Made by a program: the position numbers and the translations under genes. The notes below the pieces were generated by a model, which did not search any database, had not been told where the DNA came from, and saw nothing but the letters and a program-made list of their open reading frames with translations. DNA of 64,000 bases from JBOGXA01 sp050694175 (GTDB lineage: Bacteria > Actinomycetota > CADDZG01 > WHSQ01). Shown one piece after another: positions 16,782-26,034 of this stretch (within the stretch, counting starts at the first letter, position 1; each line of letters begins with the position of its first letter). The stretch lies in contig JBOGXA010000001.1 of NCBI GenBank assembly GCA_050694175.1, positions 186,001 through 250,000 on the forward strand, read 5' to 3'.

Positions 16782-17951
16782 GTGGCTCTGAACGTTCTGA
16801 TCCTGCACTCACGCTACCTGTCATGGATCGCGTCGGGGGAGAACCGCGTTGTTGAAGACGAGGCCCGCCTACTCAAGGAGGCGGGACATGAGGTCGTGGT
16901 GTGGGACCCGCCGTTTGCCCCCGACATGCCGGGTCGCACTCGTCGCGGCGTTGAGGCCATATGGTCGATCGAGGCGGCGAGGCAGGTTCGCGCTCTAATA
17001 CGCAAGCACAAACCCGACGTCGTCCACGCCCACAACATCTTTCCGACTCTGTCTCCGGCCTCTTTGCGTGTTGCCGCGCAGGAGAACGTAGCCGTCGTGA
17101 TGACCCTGCACAACTACCGGCTTATGTGTCTGCCTGGAACCCTGCTGCGGCGAGGAAAGATCTGCGAGCTGTGCGTCGGGAAGTCACCCTGGAACGGAGT
17201 CAGGTATCGGTGCCTGCGCGGGTCGTTGCCGGGCAGCATCGCCCTGGCTTCCTCGCTCGTTTTGCATCGTCGCATCCAGAGCTTCGACGACGTCACCCTT
17301 TATCTTGCGATCAGCGAGTTCCTTGCCTCGAAGCATGTCGAAGCGGGGCTCGAGGCCGAGCGCATCAGGGTCAAGCACCATTTCTCGTGGGGGAGTCCTC
17401 AAAGAAGTAGAACCGGTGATTATTTCTTGTTCATCGGTCGCCTGTCCTCGGAGAAAGGCGTCGCGACGCTGTTGGAGGCCTGGCCCGGCATCGACGCCAG
17501 TCTCCTCGTGGTAGGGGATGGACCTGAGGCGGATCGCCTGAAGAGTTCGGCACCGGAAGGCGTCCACTTCGCAGGTGCGGTGTCCCCGCATGAGGTTTCC
17601 GGCGTGCTGACGGGCGCTCGGGCGTTGCTCGTCCCTTCGCAATGGTACGAACCGGCCACCAAGGTCGTGCTCGAGGCCTACGCCACCGGGGTGCCGGTGC
17701 TGGCATCTCGCATTGGAGGCCTAACGGAGATGGTCGACGAGGATGTCTCCGGGAACCTCATCGACCCCGACGATCCGAGGGCGTGGGCGGCCGCGGTCCG
17801 CTCGCTCCAGGACGACATCACCAGCGAACGTCTCGGAGAGGGCGCTCGCCGCTTGTGGCAGGAGCGCTATACCCCTGAAGTTGGCCTCAAGCAGCTCGAG
17901 GCGTGCTACGAGGAAGCGGTTCAGCTCAGTCGCGCCGGCAGGAACCAGTAG
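16782..17951 (+). CDS. GT4-type glycosyltransferase
   Basis: 389-aa GT-B-fold glycosyltransferase. The N-terminal acceptor domain begins ALNVLILHSRYLSW; the C-terminal nucleotide-sugar domain has FIGRLSSEKGVATLLEAWP, LLVVGDGPEADRL and the family-4 EX7E-like segment where PATKVVLEAYATGVPVLAS occurs. A mid-protein Cys-rich stretch (CLPGTLLRRGKICELCVG) is typical of some capsule or cell-wall GT4 enzymes. The start is uncertain: GTG at 16779 or 16782 gives a normal N terminus, while the frame stays open upstream to 16665. The 219 bp before it show no gene. The next glycosyltransferase begins 15 bp downstream. Confidence 0.85.
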   Translation: MALNVLILHSRYLSWIASGENRVVEDEARLLKEAGHEVVVWDPPFAPDMPGRTRRGVEAIWSIEAARQVRALIRKHKPDVVHAHNIFPTLSPASLRVAAQENVAVVMTLHNYRLMCLPGTLLRRGKICELCVGKSPWNGVRYRCLRGSLPGSIALASSLVLHRRIQSFDDVTLYLAISEFLASKHVEAGLEAERIRVKHHFSWGSPQRSRTGDYFLFIGRLSSEKGVATLLEAWPGIDASLLVVGDGPEADRLKSSAPEGVHFAGAVSPHEVSGVLTGARALLVPSQWYEPATKVVLEAYATGVPVLASRIGGLTEMVDEDVSGNLIDPDDPRAWAAAVRSLQDDITSERLGEGARRLWQERYTPEVGLKQLEACYEEAVQLSRAGRNQ

Positions 17952-17965
17952 GTGGCGTGTAGGCG

Positions 17966-19108
17966 TTGCTCGAACCTCACGTAATCCTGTTAACGACACA
18001 CGCCGAGCGGATCGGGGGAGTCGAGCGGGCTACTCGCACCCTCATAAGAGCTCTCGTTGAACTCTTAGGTAGGGAGCGGGTCGGGCTTCTCTCCGTTTGG
18101 GCCCAGACTGAAAGCCAGCCGTGTTCAGTGCTGTACGGGGGACGGGGAAGGAACGGGCGGCGAGTCGGGGTCCTGGCGCGGGCTTTGTTTGCGGCTCACA
18201 CCCTTCGGAGCGCGTGGCGGTGGCGAGAAGACGGGGTCGTACTCGCGTGCCATCCGCACCTGGCCCCCGTGGCGTTGCTGGCTCGATGGCTCTTTCACAC
18301 GCCTTGTGTTGTCTGGTGTCACGGAGAGGAGGTGTGGGGCACCCTCAGGCCCGCCGTGAGGACGGCGATCCGACGGGCGGACATCGTTCTCGCCCCAAGT
18401 GCCTTTACGGCAAGGAGGGTGGAGTTCACGTCAGGACTGCGTCACGGGTCGGTTCGCGTACTTCCCCACTGCTTGCCACCCGAGTTGGGTCGGCTCGCGG
18501 ACCTTCCCCGCGCGAGGTCGTCAACCAATGTCCTCACAGTCGCCCGGCTGGCAAGAGAGCACCGGTACAAGGGAGTTGACAGGCTGATTCTGGCGTGGCC
18601 GCGAGTGCTTGAGGAGGTGGCCGCAGCTCGACTCCTTATCGTGGGCGACGGGCCCGACAGGCCCAGGCTAGAGGACCTTGCCCGTGATACCGGCGTCGCA
18701 CACGCGCTCACGTTCACGGGAGCGGCACGCGACGCTGACCTCGAGAGCTACTACTCCACGAGCTCAATATTCGCGCTCCCATCCCGCACCTCGTTCGATC
18801 CACCTCAGGGCGAGGGTTTCGGTCTTGTTTACGTTGAGGCTGGAGCTGCAGGCTTGGGCATCGTGGCCGAGCGAGCCGGCGCGATCCCCGAGGTCGTCAC
18901 AGACGGAGAAACCGGGGTCCTCGTAGACCCGTCTCGTCCGGAGGAACTGCCGACGGCCATAATCCGCTTGCTGAAAGACCCGGTGCTTGTCCGCCGCCTT
19001 GGTAGGAACGCCAGACACCGGTCGTTGACAGCTTTCTCCTACGATCGCTTCCGGTCAGACATCGAGAGTCTCCTCCGCGATCTCATCCAGTTACGCCGAA
19101 AGGGATAG
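17966..19108 (+). CDS. GT4-type glycosyltransferase
   Basis: 380-aa GT-B glycosyltransferase starting at a TTG. Features are the N-terminal LLTTHAERIGGVERATR (glycine-rich GGVER loop of GT4), a VWCHGEEVWG acceptor-domain motif, TVARLAREHRYKGVDRLI, LLIVGDGPDRPRLEDL and PPQGEGFGLVYVEAGAAGLG with the two conserved Glu residues. It is the second gene of a two-gene unit with the preceding glycosyltransferase and converges on a sulfotransferase gene. Likely role: assembly of an exported polysaccharide or glycolipid; sugar and linkage unknown. Confidence 0.85.
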   Translation: MLEPHVILLTTHAERIGGVERATRTLIRALVELLGRERVGLLSVWAQTESQPCSVLYGGRGRNGRRVGVLARALFAAHTLRSAWRWREDGVVLACHPHLAPVALLARWLFHTPCVVWCHGEEVWGTLRPAVRTAIRRADIVLAPSAFTARRVEFTSGLRHGSVRVLPHCLPPELGRLADLPRARSSTNVLTVARLAREHRYKGVDRLILAWPRVLEEVAAARLLIVGDGPDRPRLEDLARDTGVAHALTFTGAARDADLESYYSTSSIFALPSRTSFDPPQGEGFGLVYVEAGAAGLGIVAERAGAIPEVVTDGETGVLVDPSRPEELPTAIIRLLKDPVLVRRLGRNARHRSLTAFSYDRFRSDIESLLRDLIQLRRKG

Positions 19109-19133
19109 CGATTTCGGGGCGCCACTATGAACG

Positions 19134-19892
19134 CTACTGGAACGAGCTGTACAGGGCATAGGCGCGCTCGCGAAGACCGCTCAATCTCGAGGAAAGGAAA
19201 TCGTTTTGTTGCTGACGCTTGAGCTGCATGCGCTCACTTGAGGGGATGGTCAATTTTCGGATATCAGTTCCTTCGCCCCGACGGCGATGATTGGCTTCGA
19301 TCTCCGCGAAGCACTCACGGACGTTCTCTGGTGTGTGCTCAAACACCCCAAAGGTTGTTCCGAAGCGATCATTGACGCCACGGACAACGGATCCGAAGTT
19401 GGTCGTCACCTGATTGAAATCAGCGCATACGAAGTGGTTGCGCAGCTCCAAGATCGGCCTATAGAAGCGTATGTAGTTCCTTAATGCCAGATCCAAAGAG
19501 ATGGCGGGCTCCCTGACAACGAGCGAAAGGACTACTTCTCGGGGATCTCTGATGAGAACCAGTACGGGAATCTTCATGTGTACGCCACCAATGACCTGGG
19601 CGGAAACGTGACGGTGATGGGCGATGTGTACAAACCGGTCCTGAGCCATGCGAAAGGCTGCCACTGCGAACGTGTTCGCGCTCCTGGGGAACCCTTCGAT
19701 GACGATCTCAACCCCTCGTCCAACGGGTGGGGGGGCTGCATCTAAATTTGGGCGCATCCCGTTTAGCTCGGTGCCCCGGATGTCCCAGCGGTGCTTCACC
19801 CGAGCAAGCGGCAGGTAGATAGTCGGATGAGGGCCAATGACCCCCGAAACGCGCAGGCTGACCGACTTGATGCTGTTAGTAACCAAGCCCAC
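19134..19892 (-). CDS. sulfotransferase-like protein
   Basis: 252-aa protein with the two PAPS-binding signatures of cytosolic-type sulfotransferases: the 5'-phosphosulfate loop IEGFPRSANTFAVAAF and the 3'-phosphate strand VLVLIRDPREVVLSLVVR. These enzymes move sulfate from PAPS to a hydroxyl of a carbohydrate or lipid. GTG start. The gene reads less GC-rich than its neighbours, with more A/T-ending codons, which suggests acquisition. It is set among glycosyltransferases and murJ and pairs conceptually with a second sulfotransferase at 23079, pointing to a sulfated surface glycan (inference). Confidence 0.75.
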   Translation of the reverse strand: MGLVTNSIKSVSLRVSGVIGPHPTIYLPLARVKHRWDIRGTELNGMRPNLDAAPPPVGRGVEIVIEGFPRSANTFAVAAFRMAQDRFVHIAHHRHVSAQVIGGVHMKIPVLVLIRDPREVVLSLVVREPAISLDLALRNYIRFYRPILELRNHFVCADFNQVTTNFGSVVRGVNDRFGTTFGVFEHTPENVRECFAEIEANHRRRGEGTDIRKLTIPSSERMQLKRQQQNDFLSSRLSGLRERAYALYSSFQ

Positions 19893-20000
19893 GTTCAGGT
19901 TCCCGTGCGTCGAGCCAGTGAATGTCCGCCGCTGAATGGCTCTGGAACCTTCAGGTACAAAGGAAGCATGTAGCAGCCGAAGCCTTTCAAGACCATCACA

Positions 20001-20015
20001 CGAGGATAATCCTCG
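20001..20015. promoter_or_regulatory. 15-bp perfect palindrome upstream of the sulfotransferase
   Basis: CGAGGAT-A-ATCCTCG, 7-bp arms around one base, about 110 bp upstream of the sulfotransferase start and 44 bp past the next gene's stop. It may be a regulator site; a chance palindrome is possible. Confidence 0.35.
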
Positions 20016-20058
20016 AATGGGAGCGGCTAATGACCTGGGGATCGCTTATAGGTATGGC

Positions 20059-21153
20059 CTAGCGACCTGACGCGGACATAGCGGAGTGGTAGGCGTCCAG
20101 TGTGCGAGCCGCGGTTTGCTCCCACGTAAACGAGGCGCTGCGTGTGCGCCCTCGGGCGACGAGTTGCTCTCGTAGTGATCCATCGAGCGCGAGCGCGCGC
20201 AACCCCTCGGCGATGGACTCGACGGAGCGTCGGTCGACGATCAGGGCAGCATCACCGAGGATCTCGGAAGCTACCGGGTAGTCACCTGCGAGGACAGGGG
20301 TCTCCGCCGCCATGGCCTCGAGCGGTGGGAGGCCGAAACCCTCATAGAGCGAGGGGAAGCAGAAGACCTCGGCCGCCGCCAGCAACCCGGGGAGAAGGGT
20401 GTGGTCGATCCACCCGGTGCACACCACCCCGGGGGCTGGGGGAAGTTTCGATCCCCATCCCGGCGGGCCGACGAGCGCAAGCTGCCAGCCGTCGAGGTCA
20501 TCTCGGGCGGCGTCCCAAGCCGCGACGAGAGCGTGGAGGTTCTTGCGCGGCTGGAGCGTCCCAAGGGCCATGGCGAAGGGACGTCTGATTCCGAGGTTCG
20601 CCAGGGCGAGGTCGTTCAGCGGCGCGGGTGCCCGGAACTCGGGACCGATTCCCTCCGGGGTTACGAAGAGCCGGCTCTCCGACACTCCGTAGGCAGCGGC
20701 GATCTCCTCGCTCACTGAAACGCTCGGGCAGATAACTGCCCGAGCCCGCCGGACGGACCATTCGACCATCCTGGCGACCCGGCGATCGGGGGCGAAACCG
20801 TCGGGGCGAACGAACGAGAGGTCGTGGATCGTCACTACGCCCGGCGCGACGCGGGTTGCGGGAAGCACAAAGTTAGTTCCGTGAACAAGATCTACATCGC
20901 CGACGAGGGCCTCGATGGGGGGCTTGTCCATGAGCCACCAGGCGAGGTGGACAGCTCGGGCAGGGAGCCGCCAGTGCATCGCATCCCCGGTGCGAGGAGC
21001 TCTCAGGGCGATCCTGTAGGGCTTAAGGACCACCCCCAAGTCCCTCAGTCTTGGTCCCAGCTCCACGGTGTAACGAGTGACGCCCGTCGGCTGCTGAAGT
21101 GGCAACCCGACGTCGAAGGCCACTCTCACGGGTGGACCGCCTGAGGTCCTCAC
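20059..21153 (-). CDS. GT4-type glycosyltransferase (mannosyltransferase-like)
   Basis: 364-aa GT-B glycosyltransferase. Motifs are LPLQQPTGVTRYTVEL near the start (donor or acceptor loop), VTIHDLSFVRPD, MALGTLQPRKNLHALVAAW, PGVVCTGWIDHTLLPGLLAAAEVFCFPS and YEGFGLPPLEAMAAETPVLA (EX7E). The TLxPRKN plus TGxxRY combination is common in WbaZ/mannosyltransferase-B-like enzymes. Its GTG start overlaps the murJ stop by 4 bp (GTGA), so it is translationally coupled to murJ and probably serves the same lipid-linked glycan. Confidence 0.87.
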   Translation of the reverse strand: MRTSGGPPVRVAFDVGLPLQQPTGVTRYTVELGPRLRDLGVVLKPYRIALRAPRTGDAMHWRLPARAVHLAWWLMDKPPIEALVGDVDLVHGTNFVLPATRVAPGVVTIHDLSFVRPDGFAPDRRVARMVEWSVRRARAVICPSVSVSEEIAAAYGVSESRLFVTPEGIGPEFRAPAPLNDLALANLGIRRPFAMALGTLQPRKNLHALVAAWDAARDDLDGWQLALVGPPGWGSKLPPAPGVVCTGWIDHTLLPGLLAAAEVFCFPSLYEGFGLPPLEAMAAETPVLAGDYPVASEILGDAALIVDRRSVESIAEGLRALALDGSLREQLVARGRTRSASFTWEQTAARTLDAYHSAMSASGR

Positions 21154-22835
21154 TCGAGCGGCGGGCCGTCGGGTCCCCCACGAGCCCGCGCCAGTCTGGT
21201 CCCGAACAGCCGGCGGATGTACTGAAGCTCCTCAACGTGCAGGGCGTGGGCGAGAGCGAGGTAGGCCACGACCCCCGAAGTGACGGACGAGGCCAAATTG
21301 AGAACTTGCCCAGGCGTCCCGGCGCCGGATAGGACCTCATCGAGGCCTCGATGGATCACCCACACGACCGCGGCCATTGAAACCGTCGCGAACAGAACGC
21401 GGAGCGCGCTCTGACGAATTCTCGCGGCGTCGATCCCACCGATCTTCGCTCCCAGGGCTCGGCCGCCGACGACGATCCCAACGCTGTGCACGAGCGTTTG
21501 CCCCAGTGCGATCCCGGCCACACCCATCCATTCAAACAACGGGAAGTTGATCGCCGCGTGCAGGGCTGTCACCACGGAGACGATCAGGAACGGTGACTTG
21601 GTGTCCTGCATCGAGTAAAAGGCGCGGATCAGGAAAGTGAAGACGGCACCTTGAGGCAGCCCGAGGGCCATGAGAGCGAGAACCTCCCACACGAGATCGA
21701 TCGATTGTGCCGTCATGACCCCGTTCTCGAGCAACACTTCGATCATCGGTCGGCCGATGACGAGATACCCCGCCGCCGCTGGTAGAACGAGGAAGACGGT
21801 CGCTCTGATTCCAAGCGAGAAACGATCTCTGAACTCGTCCCATCGAGCATGCACAGCGTGGCTGCTCATGTCCGGCAGCAGCGCGGTGGTGACCGACAGA
21901 ACGAATAGGCTGATCGGCAGCAGATAGAACGTGTACGCCGCGATGTATGCGGAGTATCCGCCCTGCTGTCCGTTCGCCAGCCATTGGATGAAGAGGTAGC
22001 CGAGCTGCGTCACGAGCATGTACGCCATCACGAACATCGACAGCCGGGCGACTTTTCTGATTGAGGGGTCGCGAAGAGAGATTGTCAGCCGGTAGCGGCC
22101 CAGCCCTCTAAGAAACGGCAGTTGCGCGACGGCCATCAGTGCAACGCCGAGCGTCGTCCCGAGTCCGATGATCGAAAGCTGACCTGAGGACGCATCGAGG
22201 CCGACCTCGCCGTATGCGCGGTGGAAGCCGATGAACACAATGATCACGGCAATGTTTCCGAGTACCGGGGTGTACATGGGTGCGCCGAATCTCTTGTGGG
22301 CGTTCAAGAGTCCGGTGACCATCGCGCTCAGTCCGTAGAAGACGATCTGGGGGATGAGCAACCGCATCAGGAAGGTGAGGGCCTCCTGCTGCGCCTGCCC
22401 TTCCTGGCCCTCGAGTCGAGCCGCGTAAAACTCCGCTATCCAAGGGGCCGCCAGGATGCCGAGGATTGTTACTCCGGTCAGAACAATCAGGACAACATTG
22501 ATGAGAGCGCTTGCCGTCTCCCATGCTTTGTCGCGGCCTTCCTTTTCCAGTAGCTCGACGAAAACCGGGACGAACACTGCGGCGAGGATTCCGCCGAGGA
22601 TGAGGTAATAGAGGAGGTTCGGCACCATGTTGGCGAGGTTGTAAGAATCGGCCAATCGCCCCTCGGCGACTCCCAGGGCGGCCGTGATCGCGATCAACCT
22701 CAGGAGGCCTGTGACTCGGGAAAGGATCGTCCCGATGGACATGACCGCCGACGCGCGCACCAGGGACTTGGGAGACGCGCCCTCGGATCCCTGAGGGCTC
22801 CCGACGGGGGGCGCGGTCATTTCAGGCCGATCCAC
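21150..22835 (-). CDS. murJ: MurJ/MviN lipid II flippase family protein
   Basis: 561-aa polytopic protein with about 14 membrane segments, typical of the MOP-superfamily MurJ. Recognisable parts are ASAVMSIGTILSRVTGLLR at the first helix, DSYNLANMVPNLLYYLILGG, and the mid-protein RAFYSMQDTKSPF. It flips lipid-linked peptidoglycan or related glycan precursors across the membrane. I chose the GTG at 22835 because AAGGAG lies 5 nt upstream; ATG 22820 or the upstream 22892 are alternatives. Coupled downstream to a GT4 gene. The 240 bp upstream contain a 12-bp GCCGGCGCCGGC palindrome and no gene. Confidence 0.88.
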   Translation of the reverse strand: MDRPEMTAPPVGSPQGSEGASPKSLVRASAVMSIGTILSRVTGLLRLIAITAALGVAEGRLADSYNLANMVPNLLYYLILGGILAAVFVPVFVELLEKEGRDKAWETASALINVVLIVLTGVTILGILAAPWIAEFYAARLEGQEGQAQQEALTFLMRLLIPQIVFYGLSAMVTGLLNAHKRFGAPMYTPVLGNIAVIIVFIGFHRAYGEVGLDASSGQLSIIGLGTTLGVALMAVAQLPFLRGLGRYRLTISLRDPSIRKVARLSMFVMAYMLVTQLGYLFIQWLANGQQGGYSAYIAAYTFYLLPISLFVLSVTTALLPDMSSHAVHARWDEFRDRFSLGIRATVFLVLPAAAGYLVIGRPMIEVLLENGVMTAQSIDLVWEVLALMALGLPQGAVFTFLIRAFYSMQDTKSPFLIVSVVTALHAAINFPLFEWMGVAGIALGQTLVHSVGIVVGGRALGAKIGGIDAARIRQSALRVLFATVSMAAVVWVIHRGLDEVLSGAGTPGQVLNLASSVTSGVVAYLALAHALHVEELQYIRRLFGTRLARARGGPDGPPLE

Positions 22836-23078
22836 CACCACTCCTTGCGGATCGGAGTTGGTGCGTGAGCGGGCCCTTCGTATACGTCTCATCCGCGACC
22901 GCGCGCGATCGCGCCGGGGTTCTCGCGCTCATGCGGTGCAACGATAGTCGCCGCCGGCGCCGGCTAGTCTGTCTCTCTTCCTGCTGCGGAGACATAGGTG
23001 TGTTGCGAGGATCGCAGCTCCCTTGACTACCGGAGCTCACACATGGCTGCCCGTGTGGGCACGGGGCAGATCGAAGGG

Positions 23079-24041
23079 CTACCAGTTCGTGTCACGTTCA
23101 TAGCCCAGATCGATCAAATGGCGCCCGGCTAGCTCCTTGAAGGCGCTCTTGTGCTCCTGGGAGAAGTGATTCCTCCAGTCCCCGATTCGACCTCGCCTAA
23201 ATGTGGCCGTCCGGCGCGACCAGATACCTTGTGCCACGCGATCAAGATCCTCCGCGGACAATTGACGGTTCAGCCGACGCGCGACCGCCTCGACTTCCTT
23301 TCTCTGAAGATCGGCTGAGCCCCCTCCCGAAGGTCCAACCAGGGACTCGAAGCGACAAACGTGGATGTCGTCCTTGTCGAGCCACGCGCTGAAACTGTCC
23401 AGGCGCGTGCCGATGTCTTCGAGCGAGGGCGCGCCATTACCCGGCAGACCCACTATCGACGCCAGCAGGCGCGCCTTGTCGGTGCGTAACTCTTCTGTGT
23501 AGCGGCGATGCAACGGATGTCGGGGCTGGTTCCTAACGTAGAAACAGTGGGAGACAGCGATATCGCGAGGATCTCGGATCATTAGCAGCGATCTGAAGCC
23601 CGCAGCGTCCAGCAGGGGCGGAAGCTCTGGGCGAGTCGGGAAGTGCGCTATCACGAACTGGCCGTTGCGGACGGACGCGAGCAGACGTGCAAATCGCCGG
23701 CCATCGAAGTGGGACTCTTCTGTGGTGGATGTAGTGTCCGACAGGTAGTCGTTGGGGGTCAGCTGCAGACCGGAGAACATCATCCGGGGAAGCGCTTTAA
23801 GCAGGGCAGCCAGCAAGTGCGTTCCGGCCTTGGGGATGCTGTTGACGAGCACCTTGGGCGGCGGCAAGAACAAGACCGAGCGCGCGTAAGCCCGGTACGC
23901 ACCGAGACTCGCGCTCCGCATGAGGTCATTCTTTGCAATGAGGCCCGTGATGCTCATGTGCACTCGGTTTAGGGGGTAGGGATCGTTTCCTCTCCCAACC
24001 CACTTTAGTGGTCGGCGCATGAGGACGAGAATGTCGACCAA
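23079..24041 (-). CDS. sulfotransferase domain protein
   Basis: 320-aa protein with PAPS-binding motifs VLVNSIPKAGTHLLAALL (5'-phosphosulfate loop) and LLMIRDPRDIAVSHCFYVR (3'-phosphate binding), plus a C-terminal FRRGRIGDWRNHFS segment matching the RKGxxGDWK loop of sulfotransferases. It probably sulfates a glycan or glycolipid with PAPS as donor. It starts at TTG 24041 or ATG 24020, two bases from the divergent start at 24044 if the TTG is used. Its composition is slightly less GC-rich than that of the acyl-CoA genes. Confidence 0.82.
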   Translation of the reverse strand: MVDILVLMRRPLKWVGRGNDPYPLNRVHMSITGLIAKNDLMRSASLGAYRAYARSVLFLPPPKVLVNSIPKAGTHLLAALLKALPRMMFSGLQLTPNDYLSDTTSTTEESHFDGRRFARLLASVRNGQFVIAHFPTRPELPPLLDAAGFRSLLMIRDPRDIAVSHCFYVRNQPRHPLHRRYTEELRTDKARLLASIVGLPGNGAPSLEDIGTRLDSFSAWLDKDDIHVCRFESLVGPSGGGSADLQRKEVEAVARRLNRQLSAEDLDRVAQGIWSRRTATFRRGRIGDWRNHFSQEHKSAFKELAGRHLIDLGYERDTNW

Positions 24042-24043
24042 GG

Positions 24044-25429
24044 ATGACAGTTAGGCCACGATCACACCGCCGACCTTATCTGCTGGCAGCTTTTGCCATT
24101 GCCGTCCTCATCGTCGTGTCCGTAGGTGCGGATTACGCGCCGGGGGCGGCCGGCGGGTATAGGAAGCTCACGTCGAAAGTCGGTCCGGGCGTCCACTACA
24201 CGGTCATCAGGAACCCAAAAGGGCCGTGGAGGATCCAGATCACGTCGGTGGCACTCGATGCGCGCTCAACTCTCGATGTTGAGCTCGCGCACAACCAACT
24301 GGGCGGGGCACGGGAGAGGACGTCGTCCATGGCGCGCCGTCGCGGCGCGATCGCCGCCATCAACGCAGACTTTGGCTGGTACCGGCCCATGCATGTGTAC
24401 GCCGAGGACGGGCATCTTGTGCAGACACCGCCGACCTGGGGAGCCAATTTTATGGTGGATAGGGCAGAGACAACCGCTTACTTTCGCGGGCGAACGTCTC
24501 TTGAGGTGTCGATCGAGCGCCTTACTGGATCCGTCGAAGGCGATGTTTCGGTCGACCGCGTCAACTCGGGAAAGCCCGGCGCGCGGCAGGTGTCGGTGTT
24601 CTCGCCTGCGGGGGGCAGTGTGGAGGAGCCTCCGCCAAACGCATGCTCTGCTCGCCTCCTTCCGCTGGACCGCCCCCGCCTCCTCGCCCGTGGCACCGGC
24701 GTGCGAGCAGCGCACAAGGTTGTGCTGTCTCGGTGCAGCAGAGAGGCGATGGCACGCATGAACGGGAAGGTCGTCGCCACGCCCCGGCGCGGGCGCAGGC
24801 GATCGGAGGTCGTCGGCCTGAGGCCGGGCGAGCTGGTCGGGCTGAATTGGTCCTTCGGCGGCAAAGGTGCGTTCGACACGGTCGGCGGGTATCCACTACT
24901 CATGAGAAATGGGGCCATACAGTGGGATTACTTGACCGGAGACCGTCCGTTTTACGGACGGCACCCACGTACCGGAGTGGGCTACGACAGCGACGCCGGC
25001 ACCGTTCTATTCGTCACCGTCGATGGACGCCAGCCCGGATACAGCGTGGGGATGACGTTGCCTCGGTTCGCACAACTCTTCAAATCGCTCGGCGCCGATT
25101 CGGCTCTCAACCTCGACGGCGGGGGCTCGACGACGATGTGGGTGCGCGGTGATGTCAAGAACCGGCCCTCAGACGGCGCTGAGCGGGCGGTCACCTCGGC
25201 CCTGCTCGTGCTTCCGAGGGGAGACTCCGAAGAGGTCAGGCGCAACGCGGAACTGGGCCCAGTCGTTGCGGGAGCTCCCGGTCGGCAGTCGTTGACTGCT
25301 CTGCCGCCCGCGCTCGCGTCGGATCCTGCCTCCGCCGCCGGCCTCACCGCCGCGCTCAGGGATCGCGGCTTCCGGCTTCCGGTCGAAAGGGGTCTGCAGC
25401 GACCGAGAGAGCCGGCAGCACCCCGTTAG
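24044..25429 (+). CDS. exported phosphodiester glycosidase (NAGPA-like) family protein
   Basis: 461-aa protein with an N-terminal membrane or signal segment (LLAAFAIAVLIVVSVGAD) and a phosphodiester glycosidase domain (formerly DUF2233). The domain is indicated by AAINADFGW, GVGYDSDAGTVLFVTVDGRQP and the characteristic NLDGGGSTTMWVRG near residue 365. Relatives hydrolyse GlcNAc-1-phosphodiester bonds or modify exopolysaccharides. The C-terminal 60 residues are low-complexity (Ala, Pro, Arg). Its stop overlaps the stop of ogt by 4 bp. It sits beside sulfotransferases and murJ, so it may trim or recycle phosphodiester-linked surface glycans (inference). Confidence 0.8.
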   Translation: MTVRPRSHRRPYLLAAFAIAVLIVVSVGADYAPGAAGGYRKLTSKVGPGVHYTVIRNPKGPWRIQITSVALDARSTLDVELAHNQLGGARERTSSMARRRGAIAAINADFGWYRPMHVYAEDGHLVQTPPTWGANFMVDRAETTAYFRGRTSLEVSIERLTGSVEGDVSVDRVNSGKPGARQVSVFSPAGGSVEEPPPNACSARLLPLDRPRLLARGTGVRAAHKVVLSRCSREAMARMNGKVVATPRRGRRRSEVVGLRPGELVGLNWSFGGKGAFDTVGGYPLLMRNGAIQWDYLTGDRPFYGRHPRTGVGYDSDAGTVLFVTVDGRQPGYSVGMTLPRFAQLFKSLGADSALNLDGGGSTTMWVRGDVKNRPSDGAERAVTSALLVLPRGDSEEVRRNAELGPVVAGAPGRQSLTALPPALASDPASAAGLTAALRDRGFRLPVERGLQRPREPAAPR

Positions 25430-26034
25430 TCCCAGGCTCCCTCGAGCTCGAGCAGGAACTTCTTCTTATCCAGGCCTCCGCCGTAGCCTCCGAGCCCCCC
25501 GCCGGTGTTCACGACCCGGTGGCACGGAACCACCACGGGAATGGGGTTGGAGCCGAGGGCGTTGCCGGCGGCCCGGGCCGCGCGCGGGCTTCCGGCCCGA
25601 CGAGCCATATCCCCATAGGTCGTGACGTAACCGAAGGGGATACTGCGAGCTGCCCGCAGTACACGGCGCGCGAAATCACCACTTGTAAGTCTCCAGTCGA
25701 CCGTGATGTCGAAGCGCTTGCGCCGGCCGCTGAAGTACTCATCGAGCTCGCGGCGCACATCGTCGAGGCGCGATGGGGCCTCGAGCATGCGTGGCGAGAT
25801 CTTGGTCGCGAGTTCCATGAGCACGCCCTCGGTGTTCTCGGACTCGAACGAAAGACGCACCAGTCCTCTTTTCGTTCCGGCCGCAACGAGCGTCCCGATG
25901 GGGGAGTCGACCGCCGCATAGACCACGTCGATCAACCCGTCGTCGGCCGCCGTCTCCTTGAACCGCTGCTTCAGCACATCCAGTGCTCCCTTTTCGATGG
26001 CCGGCGACTTGAGTGCCGCCTCGAGGTCAGTCAT
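25426..26034 (-). CDS. ogt: methylated-DNA-[protein]-cysteine S-methyltransferase
   Basis: 202-aa suicide alkyltransferase that removes O6-methylguanine. The active-site VVPCHRV (Cys171), the Asn/Arg-finger helix region (RAARAAGNALGSNP) and the C-terminal GGYGGGLDKKKFLLELE are all present. The N-terminal 35 residues extend the usual Ogt length. Its start overlaps the upstream sigma-factor gene by 8 bp, so the two are co-translated. That link suggests the sigma factor controls its own partner or that both share a stress promoter (inference). Confidence 0.93.
   Translation of the reverse strand: MTDLEAALKSPAIEKGALDVLKQRFKETAADDGLIDVVYAAVDSPIGTLVAAGTKRGLVRLSFESENTEGVLMELATKISPRMLEAPSRLDDVRRELDEYFSGRRKRFDITVDWRLTSGDFARRVLRAARSIPFGYVTTYGDMARRAGSPRAARAAGNALGSNPIPVVVPCHRVVNTGGGLGGYGGGLDKKKFLLELEGAWD

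Noticed and set aside
22953..22964. GCCGGCGCCGGC palindrome upstream of murJ
   Set aside because: Short GC-only palindromes are common in such DNA; no spacer or second site supports a regulatory role.
22822..23040. 72-codon minus-strand frame upstream of murJ
   Set aside because: Basic low-complexity product with no ribosome site, overlapping the murJ start; treated as chance.
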